NCBI GenBank assembly: GCA_017305935.1
Contig: JAFKJU010000006.1
Span: 124,001-188,000 of the forward strand
Length of the DNA: 64,000 nt
Origin: Hyphomicrobiales bacterium
GTDB taxonomy: Bacteria > Pseudomonadota > Alphaproteobacteria > Rhizobiales > Rhizobiaceae
Direction of reading: 5' to 3'
The first letter of the stretch is position 1; every line of letters starts with the position of its first letter. Shown here piece by piece: positions 35,458 through 44,300 of this stretch. A model generated the notes under the pieces. That model was not told the DNA's origin. It searched no databases and saw nothing but the letters and a program-made list of their open reading frames with translations. Made by a program: the position numbers and the translations under genes.

Positions 35458-36110
35458 CACGACGCCCCTCCGCCGATCATATCGCCATAGAGTGCCGGAT
35501 CGGGCAATCCGCTGGTGGAGAGAAGCTGCGCCGGCACATATTGGCCGCCGCGCGTCCAGAACAGGCAACGCCCGCGCGCCGCCGCGCGCATTTCCAGCGC
35601 CGCGAAGCGCGCGAATGCCTCCGGCCCTTCAGGCAAGGCCTGCCGATAGCCGCCGGGGATGGTTTCCACACCCTGGCCGGTCATCGCCGCCAGCGGGTCT
35701 TCGAGACCGGCCATCAGCGCTTCGGGCTCCGGCCCCTCGCCTTCCGCCAGCGCCGAGAGCAGCCTTGCGTTCAACGCCTCGATCCAGTCCCCCGAGATTT
35801 CCTCGAACAGCGGGAAGGACAGGCCGGGCGGCGCATGCGCCACGAGGCAGAGCGGAAAATAGCGCCCGACGCCATCGACCGAGGGCATCAGCGCGCCGAG
35901 GCAATCGGCTCCGGCGATCTCCTCGCCAAGGCGAAAATTCCAGATGGGGTGGACGGAATAATAGCTCAGCCATTGCCGGCCCAGCCGCTCGCGGCTGATC
36001 GCCACCGCCTTTTGCAGCCAGGTTTCCAGCACCGTCATCACCCCTTTCGGCAGGTTCAGCGCCAGAAAATCCCGCTTGGCCGGATATTTGCCGAAGAGAC
36101 CAACGGGCAT
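35457..36110 (-). CDS. tagF: T6SS-associated protein TagF (ImpM family)
   Basis: The 217-residue protein starts with VGLFGKYPAKRDFLAL, the standard ImpM/TagF opening, and contains SVDGVGRYFPLCLVA. TagF holds the T6SS back post-translationally, in several species by binding Fha. In Agrobacterium tagF and pppA can be fused; here they are separate but overlapping. The ATG at 36110 comes two bases after the tssM stop; an ATG seven codons earlier would overlap tssM. Confidence 0.9.
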   Translation of the reverse strand: MPVGLFGKYPAKRDFLALNLPKGVMTVLETWLQKAVAISRERLGRQWLSYYSVHPIWNFRLGEEIAGADCLGALMPSVDGVGRYFPLCLVAHAPPGLSFPLFEEISGDWIEALNARLLSALAEGEGPEPEALMAGLEDPLAAMTGQGVETIPGGYRQALPEGPEAFARFAALEMRAAARGRCLFWTRGGQYVPAQLLSTSGLPDPALYGDMIGGGAS

Positions 36111-36112
36111 GG

Positions 36113-39100
36113 CTATAGCCCCGCCGGGCATTTGAATTCGGAAAGCGCGGGCAGCAGGAAGGGATTGCTGACCTGCCCCAGCTCGATGCGATAGGAGACC
36201 TCGCGCCCGCCGATGACGAAGCGTGCGCCGAGCCCGTCGCCGCCGGCCGAAACGCTGCCCATGGTCAAGAGCCGCAGCAAGGCCCAGGGGCCGCTCGCGG
36301 CAATGTTCGAGGTGCGGCCGGCCATTTCCGGGAAGATCGAGATGCTGGCCGAACCGGCGCCGGTGCCCGGCCAGGTGAGATTGACCGGCGCGTTGCCGAC
36401 CTGCTGCGACTGGATGACGGTGCCGTTGACCTCCAGCAGCGCGAAATCGGCATTGCCGGAAAGCGTCTGCGGCTTGACCACCATTTGCAGCGCCAGCATC
36501 GGCGAGCCCGCCGGGAAGAAGGCGTCGCGGATCTCCGCCGCCCGCTGGAATTCGCGCAGCGTCGCCTTGGACAGATCCTGGCCGACACGTTCGCCCTGCT
36601 TCCAATCCCAGCCGCCCGGCGCCATGTCGACCAGCGGCGACAGTTTTTCGCTGAAGAACTTGTCGATGACACCGCCCGGGCCGAACAGTTTGGTGAATTC
36701 GGCGAGCGGCACGTCACGATTGCTGTCGCGGGCAAAGGGATAGCGGTTGGCGATGACGCTCTGGCAGGCGCGGGTGACCAGCGAATTCATTTCCTGGTTG
36801 AGCTGGTCGATGGTGGAACCTGCTGCATCGCCCTCGAAATCGCTGACGGCGCTCTGCATCATCCGCGCCAAGGGCGGCGGCAGGCGCGAGACGTTGGATT
36901 TCAGGCTGGCGATCTGCATCGGCAGGTTGGCCATGGCCCGCTGCGTCTGCGAGGGGTTATTGGCGAGGATCAGGCTCTGGGTGATCTCGTTGAGATTGGC
37001 GATCAAGAGGTCGATGGCCTTGCGCCCCGGCTCGCCCTCGACGAGTTGGTGATAGGGGCGGAAATAGGCCTCGATATTCGCGCCGGGCACGACGGGCGCG
37101 CCGCCGGCGCTGCCCATGCGGTTCTGCGACTTGGTCAGCGCGGCATCTATGCCGATGCGCGACCAGCCGGAGGCGCGGCTCTGGACGCGCTGGAGCGCCA
37201 GTTTCTTGGCCTGCTCGGCGATTTCTCCAAGGGCGGCGTCGCCATTGTCGGTGGCCGGCGGCGGCGCGCGCTCCTGAGTCAGCTTGGTCTCGGCGGCGAT
37301 CGATTCGAACACGGCGCGGATCGGCGACAGCGGCCCGGAGGCGATCTGCAACGCCACGTAATCCGGCTTGTCCGCCGACATGCGCTTCAGGCGGAAGGAG
37401 CCGAGCGCGCCATCCCAGGCGGCGATGAAGTCGCGGCGATAGCGTTCCAGCAGCTCCGGCCCGAGCTTGGAGAATTGCGATTCCACCGCCTCCTGCTGGG
37501 CGAATTCGCCCAAGACCCATTGCTCGGCCAGCATCTTGTCGGCGACGATGCCGAGCTGTTCCAAAAAGTAATCGTGGAAGCCGGCATAGGTGAACAGGCC
37601 TGATACCTCGATGCTCTCCAGCGGCTTGCCGTCCAGCGTCTCGAACACGGCGTCGGTTTCCGCCCCGCCGCGCGCATCAAGGCTCCAGGGTTCCAGCGGT
37701 TCGGTGAGGCCGGCGGTCTTGATCAGCGTATAGGCGCGGTCGGCGAGGCTCATGCGCGTCAGCGTCTTCTGCGCCGCCTGCACCAGCGTGCCGTTCAGCT
37801 CGATTTCGGGATTGTGGACCTTGCCCAACGCCAGCATCGCCAGCAGATGCTGTTCCAGTTCGTCGCGCACCGGCTTGTTGCCGGCGCCGGGATAGAGATT
37901 GTTGACCCAGTCGTCGCGCATCCAGGTGACGATCAGATCGTCGTCGGTCTTCGGCGCCTTTCCGCCGAGCATGAGGTAGACTTTCAGCGCCTCGTAGATG
38001 ACGAGCGGATCGTTGATATTGGTCTCGATCTGCTTTTCCAGCCGCAGGATGAGGCGCGAGCGCAGCACGCGCTCCAGCGCCTGCCGATAGGCCTCCTCGC
38101 CGGCCGAAGACAGGCGGGCGCGCTGGCTGAGCCCAAATCCTTCCGACCATGGGGCGGCCACGTCTCGATTGGCATAACCGGTTTCCATGTAACGCAGCTT
38201 GTGAAGGAGGTCGACGACCTTGTCGAGATCGGTGTCGGCGACCGGCTCGGCATTCAGCGCCAGCCCGCCGATGGTGCGGTATTCGGCGACCGCCGCATTG
38301 GCGCTGGCGACCAGCTGCCGGTTCTGCATGTAGCTCCACAGCCACAGCGACGACAGCGCCACGGTAATGAGCGTCATCGCCGCAATCGCGCCGTAGCGCA
38401 ATGTGGCGGCGCGGCGGATGGCGCCGAGATCGCGCGACACCCAGCCGGCCTCGGGAAAGATGACCTTGGTCAGGAGATCGTGGATGAAATAGCTCTTGCC
38501 CTTGCCGGACATGAAGCCGGTGCCGGCGGCGCCGAAACTCGTCTCCATCGCGCCGAGCATCTGGTCGATGGGCGTTCCCTGCTGGGTGCCGGAGGAGAAA
38601 TAGAAGCCGCGCAATTGCGCGCTGGAATGGTAGCGCGTTGGCTCGAAGATCGCCGAGAGGAATTGCGACACCGGCTCGCGCAGCGCCGCGATCTGCGCCG
38701 GGAAACCGAAGGCGAGGATGCGGGCCATCGGGTCGGGCTCGGATTGCAGGTGTTCGGCGGTCTCCTCCGTCAGTCGCATGACGAGGTCGTCGATTTCGCC
38801 GGGCACGCGCTCGACGAAATTCTTCTTGCGATCCTCGGTCTGGAAGGTCGCGCCCCAGACCTGCCGGCGGCGATCCTCGGGGAAGGAGCCGAAATATTCG
38901 TTGAAGCCGGCGATCAGATCCGCCTTGGTGAACAGCGCATAGACGGGGAAATCGACCTTCAGCTCGGCGTTCAGCTCCAGCAAACGCTTGCGGATGGCGG
39001 CCGCATGGGCGTTCAGCTCCTCCGGCTTCAGCGTCATGATGTCTTCGAGACTGATGGCGATGATGACGCCGTTGATCGGCTGCTTGGGACGCTGCGCCTT

Positions 39101-39694
39101 CAACAGCGACAGGAAGGAGAGCCAGCTCTTGCGGTCGGATTTCTCGTCGGAATCCTGCGTGGTGTAGCGGCCGGCGGTGTCGATCAGCACCGCATCCTCG
39201 GCAAACCACCAGTCGCAATAGCGCGTGCCGCCGGCGCCGGCGATGGCCGCCTTGCCGCCTTCGGTGGAGAGCGGGAATTTCAGGCCGGAATTGACCAGCG
39301 CCGTCGTTTTGCCGGTGCCGGGCGGGCCGATGATCACATACCAGGGCAGTTCATAGAGGAAATTGCGGCCCGGAAAGGTTTTGCGCAGCGTCGTCAGCGC
39401 CTCGGTCATGCGCTCGGAAAGCTGCTCGCTGTCGTCGGTGACGCTGTCCTGCGCCACCACAGCCGCCTCCAACGCCCGCTCGGCCTTGCGGTGCCGGCGA
39501 TAGCGCCAGAAGAGGATGCCGAGAAAGACGAGCCAGAGGACGAGAATGATCGACAGCCGCACGAGGGCGCTGTCGAAGGGCGCGATATCGGCGATGACCA
39601 GCATCGGCGCGACGAACCACACGACCAGCGACACCAGCACCACCGCCAGCGCGCTGAATCCGTAGATTGCTATTTTCAACGCCTTGTCACGCAT
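36113..39694 (-). CDS. tssM: T6SS inner-membrane protein TssM (IcmF)
   Basis: The 1193-residue protein has two N-terminal membrane helices (about 8-30 and 45-65), then a cytoplasmic GTPase-like domain with Walker A GPPGTGKT at 123-130, a third helix near 430-450, and a long periplasmic part ending in the IcmF C-terminal domain (ELGQVSNPFLLPAL near the end). TssM is the central column of the membrane complex and normally touches TssJ, which is not recognised here. It keeps an intact Walker A, unlike many TssM. Confidence 0.95.
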   Translation of the reverse strand: MRDKALKIAIYGFSALAVVLVSLVVWFVAPMLVIADIAPFDSALVRLSIILVLWLVFLGILFWRYRRHRKAERALEAAVVAQDSVTDDSEQLSERMTEALTTLRKTFPGRNFLYELPWYVIIGPPGTGKTTALVNSGLKFPLSTEGGKAAIAGAGGTRYCDWWFAEDAVLIDTAGRYTTQDSDEKSDRKSWLSFLSLLKAQRPKQPINGVIIAISLEDIMTLKPEELNAHAAAIRKRLLELNAELKVDFPVYALFTKADLIAGFNEYFGSFPEDRRRQVWGATFQTEDRKKNFVERVPGEIDDLVMRLTEETAEHLQSEPDPMARILAFGFPAQIAALREPVSQFLSAIFEPTRYHSSAQLRGFYFSSGTQQGTPIDQMLGAMETSFGAAGTGFMSGKGKSYFIHDLLTKVIFPEAGWVSRDLGAIRRAATLRYGAIAAMTLITVALSSLWLWSYMQNRQLVASANAAVAEYRTIGGLALNAEPVADTDLDKVVDLLHKLRYMETGYANRDVAAPWSEGFGLSQRARLSSAGEEAYRQALERVLRSRLILRLEKQIETNINDPLVIYEALKVYLMLGGKAPKTDDDLIVTWMRDDWVNNLYPGAGNKPVRDELEQHLLAMLALGKVHNPEIELNGTLVQAAQKTLTRMSLADRAYTLIKTAGLTEPLEPWSLDARGGAETDAVFETLDGKPLESIEVSGLFTYAGFHDYFLEQLGIVADKMLAEQWVLGEFAQQEAVESQFSKLGPELLERYRRDFIAAWDGALGSFRLKRMSADKPDYVALQIASGPLSPIRAVFESIAAETKLTQERAPPPATDNGDAALGEIAEQAKKLALQRVQSRASGWSRIGIDAALTKSQNRMGSAGGAPVVPGANIEAYFRPYHQLVEGEPGRKAIDLLIANLNEITQSLILANNPSQTQRAMANLPMQIASLKSNVSRLPPPLARMMQSAVSDFEGDAAGSTIDQLNQEMNSLVTRACQSVIANRYPFARDSNRDVPLAEFTKLFGPGGVIDKFFSEKLSPLVDMAPGGWDWKQGERVGQDLSKATLREFQRAAEIRDAFFPAGSPMLALQMVVKPQTLSGNADFALLEVNGTVIQSQQVGNAPVNLTWPGTGAGSASISIFPEMAGRTSNIAASGPWALLRLLTMGSVSAGGDGLGARFVIGGREVSYRIELGQVSNPFLLPALSEFKCPAGL

Positions 39695-39715
39695 GCGGTC
39701 CCGGGCTTTCAGCGG

Positions 39716-41287
39716 TTAGGGATTGTTGGTCAGCGTTTCTTCCTTGGGTATGGCAAGCTCGACGCGGCGATTTTTGGCGCGGCCTTCCGCCGTGTCGTTG
39801 GGCTCCACCGGCTGGTCCTCGCCCCGGCCGGCGACGTCGAGGCGGGCGGCATCGTCGAGATGCTTGGCGAGCACATCGGCCACCGCCTGCGCCCGCTTGA
39901 CCGACAGGTCGAAATTCGACTTGAAGCGGCTCGATGCCTTCGGCTTCACATTGTCGGTATGGCCGACGATATGGATCTGGCCGGGCTCCTTGTTCAGCGC
40001 CGCACCGATGCGCTGCGCCAGCTGCTCGAAATCCGGCTTGACGTCGGCGCTGCCGGACTCGAACAGCAGCAGGTTGTTGATGCGCACGACGATGGAATCG
40101 CCGACCGGCTCGACCGCCACCAGATCCTTTTCGATCTCCGGCGCCAGCACGCCGCGAATGCGCTGCAACTGCGTCGTCACCGCCAGCGACGGCTCCGGGT
40201 CCGGCAGCGGCACGAAGGCGGAGCGGCTGATCTCGATGGGACCGGACGGATGCAGGCGCACCAGCGTGCCGGCCGCCGCATCGGCATCGCCGCCGAGCAG
40301 GATGCGCAGCAGCAGATAAAGCCCGGCAACGAGGGCGAGGAAGACGCCCGCAATCGCCCACAGCGGAATGCCGTCCGCCAGCCCGCGCACGCGGATCTCG
40401 TTGCCGCGCCAGCGCGGCGAAATATCCGCCGCCGCCCCCGGACGCACGGTGCGCAGCGTCATGAACACGTCGCGGCGCACCCGTTGCAACTCGATATCGC
40501 CGCCCTTGGCGCTGCGATACTGCCCTTCGAAGCCCAGCGACAGACAGGCATGGATCAGTTCCAGCAGGCTGTAATAGACGGTCGGATTGGTGCTGAGCTG
40601 GCGGATCTTGTCGAAGAAGCCGGTGCCGGAAGTGCGCACGCCGAAGAACTGCGCCAGCATGCTGTATTGCAGCCAGAGATGTTTTTCCGTGCCCGGCAGG
40701 TTCTGGACGATATCGTCGGCGGTGGCGCAGAGCGCGTATTTGGCGATCGTCGCCTGGTCCTCCGGCACGCCGGCCGCGAGGATGGTCTTTTCGAAGTCCT
40801 GGATGGCGCGCGCCACATGCTGCATCAGCGGCACCGCATCCATGTCCACCACCATCTGCCGCAGACGGCCGAGCAGGATGAGCAAGGGTGCCGCCGCCTG
40901 CGTGATCGGATTGGCGGATTTGATGCCGGGATTGGCGCGGGCGCCGAGCGCGACGTTCAGCGGAATGCGCCGCCTGTTTGCCGGCGGCGGCACCGGTTGG
41001 GTAGGCGGAAATTCCGGCGACATCCAGTTGCCACCGAAGGGATCGTCGCCGCTAGCCGGCGCGGCGGGCGGGGGTGTCGGGCGCGGGGTGGCCGGCCAGA
41101 AGGAGGCCGGGTCCGGGGCCTGCCCGGCATTGCCGCCGAGCGGGCCGGGCGAGATGATCGTGGTGTTCTGGCCGGAGGGCGGCGGGCGAAATTCGTTTCC
41201 GAAACGATCGTTCGGCGGCGGCACGCCGCCGGGCTGCGGCCGGATGACCGTCTTGCCCTGCCTGTCGGGATCGTCGGATTGGCCCAT
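39716..41287 (-). CDS. tssL: T6SS protein TssL with C-terminal OmpA domain
   Basis: Of 523 residues, the first 130 are a proline-rich cytoplasmic tail, about 130-290 form the DotU/TssL domain, a membrane helix follows near 300-325 (LWAIAGVFLALVAGLYLLL), and the end is an OmpA-like peptidoglycan-binding domain (IHIVGHTDNVKPKA, RAQAVADVL, KNRRVELAI). The built-in peptidoglycan anchor may replace TagL and help a complex without TssJ. The long disordered N-terminus carries many basic and threonine residues and could be a PpkA target; in Agrobacterium TssL is reported as such. Confidence 0.94.
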   Translation of the reverse strand: MGQSDDPDRQGKTVIRPQPGGVPPPNDRFGNEFRPPPSGQNTTIISPGPLGGNAGQAPDPASFWPATPRPTPPPAAPASGDDPFGGNWMSPEFPPTQPVPPPANRRRIPLNVALGARANPGIKSANPITQAAAPLLILLGRLRQMVVDMDAVPLMQHVARAIQDFEKTILAAGVPEDQATIAKYALCATADDIVQNLPGTEKHLWLQYSMLAQFFGVRTSGTGFFDKIRQLSTNPTVYYSLLELIHACLSLGFEGQYRSAKGGDIELQRVRRDVFMTLRTVRPGAAADISPRWRGNEIRVRGLADGIPLWAIAGVFLALVAGLYLLLRILLGGDADAAAGTLVRLHPSGPIEISRSAFVPLPDPEPSLAVTTQLQRIRGVLAPEIEKDLVAVEPVGDSIVVRINNLLLFESGSADVKPDFEQLAQRIGAALNKEPGQIHIVGHTDNVKPKASSRFKSNFDLSVKRAQAVADVLAKHLDDAARLDVAGRGEDQPVEPNDTAEGRAKNRRVELAIPKEETLTNNP

Positions 41288-41288
41288 G

Positions 41289-42614
41289 TCAGTCGTCCAT
41301 TATCGCCCAGAGATCCAGTTGCAGCTCCGGCCAGTTGCCGGCGAAATGCATGGCGATGCCGCTCGCCGTGCTGAATTCGGGCCAGAGCGGCGAGGCCTTG
41401 TCGAGATAGAAATAGACGTGGTCGGTCATGCTGCGGATCTGGCGCGGCGGCGTCGGCATGTGAACGATGTCGATGCCCGGCAGATGCGTCTGGACGATCT
41501 CGCGCATCTTGGTGTTCGGCCCGACCTTGCACAGATCGGGAAAGCTCTGCTGGATCTGCGACAGCGGCATCGCCGCCGAGACCTCGACCACGAAACGCGC
41601 CGTGCGGAACAGGTTGCGGTTGATGACATTGGCGAGGAAGGCGTTGGGCCGCACCTGTGTGAGATCCAGCCGGATCGCCCGGCCGATATCGAGGCTGAGC
41701 TGGCGCTGGATGATTTCGAGGATCGGCTCGAACACCTCATGCAGCCGGTCATGGTCGTAGCGCGGAAAATCCGGCGCCATGCGGTTTCCCGAGAAGGTGG
41801 AAAGCTCGCCGGCAAAGCGGATGAGGTCGACATAAAGCCGCTCGGGATGCAGGTATTTCGAGGCGCGGCTGTGGCGCAGCACGTTCACCTGGCCGTTGAG
41901 CAATTGCAGCATAAAATAGTCGTAGGCCTGCAAGCCCCCGCCGGAGCTGGGATCGGTGGCATAGCGCGACAGGGCCTCCAGCCTTGTCTCCACCCAGCCG
42001 ATCACCCGGTCCAGCCAGCCGGTGGTGACCGGATGCGCATGGCAGCTGAGCACCGGCGGGGCGACGCGCTCATCGAGCACGATGGTCTTGTCGCGCACCT
42101 CGACGATGCGGGCGATGGCGAGGTTGTGATAGCCGGGGCGCGGCGTCTCGCGCACCGAGAATTCGATGCGCGGATGCGCCACCTCGATATCCTGGGCGAC
42201 ATGCATGCCGGAGGCGGAATCGACGAAGGTTTCGAGATCGAGCGTGTAGCGGCTGCCGTTGCCGCCATTGGCGGCCGCGACCTCGCGACCGTTCGGCGTC
42301 GCGACCGGCATGGTCATCCAGACGATGCGCCGCTCCGAACCCTCGGGAATATCGACCGGGGCCGGCAGCGGGCTGTTGCCCGGCATGTCGAAGGGCACGC
42401 CATCCTGGAAGACGCCCGAGGCGCGGCGCAGGCCGAACTTGTTCTGCTGGGCGAGATCGCGGTCGATCTCCAGCTCGACGAAGCCCCAGGGATAGGGGGT
42501 GATATAGCCGACGCGGTTTTCGAGGAGTTTTTCGACATAGCGGTCATGCTGCTGCAAATGGTGCTGATGGAGGAAAAGTCCTTCCGACCACACGACCTTG
42601 CTGTACCATGACAT
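41289..42614 (-). CDS. tssK: T6SS baseplate protein TssK
   Basis: The 441-residue protein opens with KVVWSEGLFLHQHHLQQHD, the signature of TssK, and continues with GLRRASGVFQDGVPFDMP and the trimer-forming C-terminus. TssK links the baseplate to TssL and TssM. The ATG at 42614 places the signature at residue 5 and follows GGGAG; twelve further codons upstream are open but without family match. Confidence 0.95.
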   Translation of the reverse strand: MSWYSKVVWSEGLFLHQHHLQQHDRYVEKLLENRVGYITPYPWGFVELEIDRDLAQQNKFGLRRASGVFQDGVPFDMPGNSPLPAPVDIPEGSERRIVWMTMPVATPNGREVAAANGGNGSRYTLDLETFVDSASGMHVAQDIEVAHPRIEFSVRETPRPGYHNLAIARIVEVRDKTIVLDERVAPPVLSCHAHPVTTGWLDRVIGWVETRLEALSRYATDPSSGGGLQAYDYFMLQLLNGQVNVLRHSRASKYLHPERLYVDLIRFAGELSTFSGNRMAPDFPRYDHDRLHEVFEPILEIIQRQLSLDIGRAIRLDLTQVRPNAFLANVINRNLFRTARFVVEVSAAMPLSQIQQSFPDLCKVGPNTKMREIVQTHLPGIDIVHMPTPPRQIRSMTDHVYFYLDKASPLWPEFSTASGIAMHFAGNWPELQLDLWAIMDD

Positions 42615-42786
42615 CGCCCATACTCCCCCGACACCGGTCGCACCTGCCATGACAGCGTCCTCTGGGCCGGTGGCGACGCCGGGGGGACGATGTTACGCTT
42701 TATCTTCGCACGTCTTGCGGAATTGCTTCATGTATAGGTCTTGTAAGGATTTGGCCTGCGGCAAAGGCTTTGTTCCGGTTTGACTT

Positions 42787-42815
42787 AGTAAATCTCCAAA
42801 ACGGTTTTTTTTCAA
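42787..42815 (-). promoter_or_regulatory. Possible promoter of tssK-ppkA
   Basis: On the minus strand TTGAAA (42815-42810) stands 17 bases before TTTACT (42792-42787), in the AT-rich gap after the DUF1036 gene. It includes a run of eight A. The leader to tssK would be about 165 bases, which is long, so the call is weak. Confidence 0.3.
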
Positions 42816-42864
42816 CTGCGCAGATCCGGTGCGGGGATCGGGAGCGCGGACGGATGGCGTGTGC

Positions 42865-43296
42865 TCAATCGTTCCTGAGAAACAGCGTCCAGCGCTCCTG
42901 TTCGCGCGTATCCACCTCGAGGAAATCCGCTTGCTTGTAGCCGCGCAGCCAGCACTGCTTCGTGCCGCGAATGAGGAAGCGTCTGGTGCCGATGCAGGAG
43001 GGAATGGAGCCCGCCGTCACCGGCTGGCCGAAGACATCCTCCGCATAAACATAGACATAGCGGCTGGCGAGCGGCTTGCGGATCACCTCGGCGCAGCGGT
43101 TCGCCCCGACGCTCCACCAACCCTCGGTCTGGAACTCTCCGTCCTCCTCATAGCCGATGGCGACGTTGAGCACGTCCAGCGACTGGTTGCAGACGGAAAA
43201 TTCCGCTCGCGCCGGACCTTGCAGAAACAGCACCATGGGCAGCGCCAAGAATTGCGCTCTTGCCAAGCGCGCCGACATGCGCCTTAATTCCCGCAT
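42865..43296 (-). CDS. DUF1036 family secreted protein
   Basis: This 143-residue protein has an N-terminal signal (LALPMVLFLQGPARAEF) and the DUF1036 core: FSVCNQS, a WWSVGANRCAEVI segment, YVYAED and a late CWLRGYKQADFLEVD. Four or so cysteines could make disulfides in the periplasm. The function of DUF1036 is unknown. It lies upstream of tssK in the same direction and within the T6SS locus, so a periplasmic T6SS accessory is possible. The start could also be the ATG at 43278 or one further upstream; 43296 is a compromise. Confidence 0.75.
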   Translation of the reverse strand: MRELRRMSARLARAQFLALPMVLFLQGPARAEFSVCNQSLDVLNVAIGYEEDGEFQTEGWWSVGANRCAEVIRKPLASRYVYVYAEDVFGQPVTAGSIPSCIGTRRFLIRGTKQCWLRGYKQADFLEVDTREQERWTLFLRND

Positions 43297-43318
43297 CGCT
43301 TTGTGGAGTTTCCAGCCC

Positions 43319-43492
43319 ATGACGAAGACGATCCTGTTTCTTTCGGCCTGCCTGTCTGTAGCCGGCTGCTCCACCACGCCTGCGCCTCCCATGGCCCCGC
43401 CCAAGCCGGAAAAGATCGGCCCCGCCCCCTCCCAACCCGGCAATTGTTTCTATCGCGGGCCGGATGGCAAGGTGTTCATCTCCGCCTGCTGA
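43319..43492 (+). CDS. Small lipoprotein
   Basis: A 57-residue product begins MTKTILFLSACLSVAGCS, with a lipobox (VAGC) at Cys17, a proline-rich middle and a C-terminus with CFYRGPDGKVFISAC. It would be a lipid-anchored peptide with two cysteines at the end. It is the only plus-strand gene inside the minus-strand T6SS block, 22 bases divergent from DUF1036. It is far shorter than TssJ (about 150 residues) and shows no TssJ match. Short length keeps confidence moderate. Confidence 0.65.
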   Translation: MTKTILFLSACLSVAGCSTTPAPPMAPPKPEKIGPAPSQPGNCFYRGPDGKVFISAC

Positions 43493-43506
43493 GCGCATGA
43501 GCACCC

Positions 43507-44271
43507 TCACCGCACCGGCTTGCCGAACCGGCCCGCCGCCGGCATGCCCTTGACGGCGAACCGGGCGTCGACGAGACGGCGCAGCACGCCCTCGCGCAAC
43601 AGCACCGCGAGACTCCCGGCCGCCGCTTCGGCAAGCTCCGGCAATGGCGCGTCGGAGGGCATGCGGCGCACCGCCTCCAGCACCTCGCCCAGCCGGTCGA
43701 TGGCTTCGAGAATCGAACCTGGCACGGTGAACAGGCTCGATCCGAGGATCGAAAGGCTGACGCCCGGCAGCGTCATGGCGGCAAGGCCGGCAAGCAGCGC
43801 CCGTTCATCGCCTGCGGCCAGCGCCTCGAATTCCTGCCGCACCGTTCCCTCCAGATGCGCCGGCACGAGCCTGACGACGACCCGCAACCGCCCGGGAAAA
43901 TCGTCGGCCGTCCCCTCCTGCGCCATGCGCGCATCCAGGTCTTCCGTCATCTTCGAAAAGGCGACGACCGGATCGGCGGCCAGCGCCACCGCGATGACGC
44001 CGCTGCCGGCCGCGCGCGCCAGAACCTCCGCCAGCTCTCCACGCCCGGCGGCGCGGACAGCGGCGGTATCGATGCCCCAGCGGCGCAGGAAGCGGCGCAC
44101 CCGCTCCTCCGCGCCGGGGCGCGACAGGAAGGCGGCCAGCGCATCGCGCAGAGACAGCCGGTCGCGCAACAGCACGCGCCGCGCCTGCACCGGAAAGGCC
44201 GAAAGCGGCCCGACGAAAAGCGTCTCGCGCGCACTGCGCAGCGAAACGATATCGGTGGCGGAGCTGCTCAT
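43507..44271 (-). CDS. Hypothetical protein of the T6SS locus
   Basis: The 254-residue protein is rich in Ala, Leu, Arg and Glu and seems all-helical. There is no signal peptide or membrane helix. A central hydrophobic stretch (GLAAMTLPGVSLSILGSSLF) is the only unusual part. I recognise no family. It lies 29 bases after fha on the same strand and should be co-transcribed with it, so a cytoplasmic role next to Fha is likely. Confidence 0.7.
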   Translation of the reverse strand: MSSSATDIVSLRSARETLFVGPLSAFPVQARRVLLRDRLSLRDALAAFLSRPGAEERVRRFLRRWGIDTAAVRAAGRGELAEVLARAAGSGVIAVALAADPVVAFSKMTEDLDARMAQEGTADDFPGRLRVVVRLVPAHLEGTVRQEFEALAAGDERALLAGLAAMTLPGVSLSILGSSLFTVPGSILEAIDRLGEVLEAVRRMPSDAPLPELAEAAAGSLAVLLREGVLRRLVDARFAVKGMPAAGRFGKPVR

Positions 44272-44300
44272 GAGTCAGCCTGTCGTTTCGGTCATGGCCA

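Noticed and set aside
37814-41374. A very long open frame on the plus strand, antisense to tssM and tssL
   Set aside because: Its translation has no domain text and shows the Arg/Gly/Asp-rich bias of GC-rich antisense frames; the minus strand encodes clear TssM and TssL.
42804-42811. Run of eight T as an intrinsic terminator
   Set aside because: No GC-rich stem precedes it on the plus strand and no plus-strand gene ends there; it fits better as part of a minus-strand promoter.
43319-43492. The small lipoprotein as TssJ
   Set aside because: Only 57 residues; TssJ needs about 130-150 residues for its beta-sandwich, and no match is seen. Listed only as a lipoprotein.
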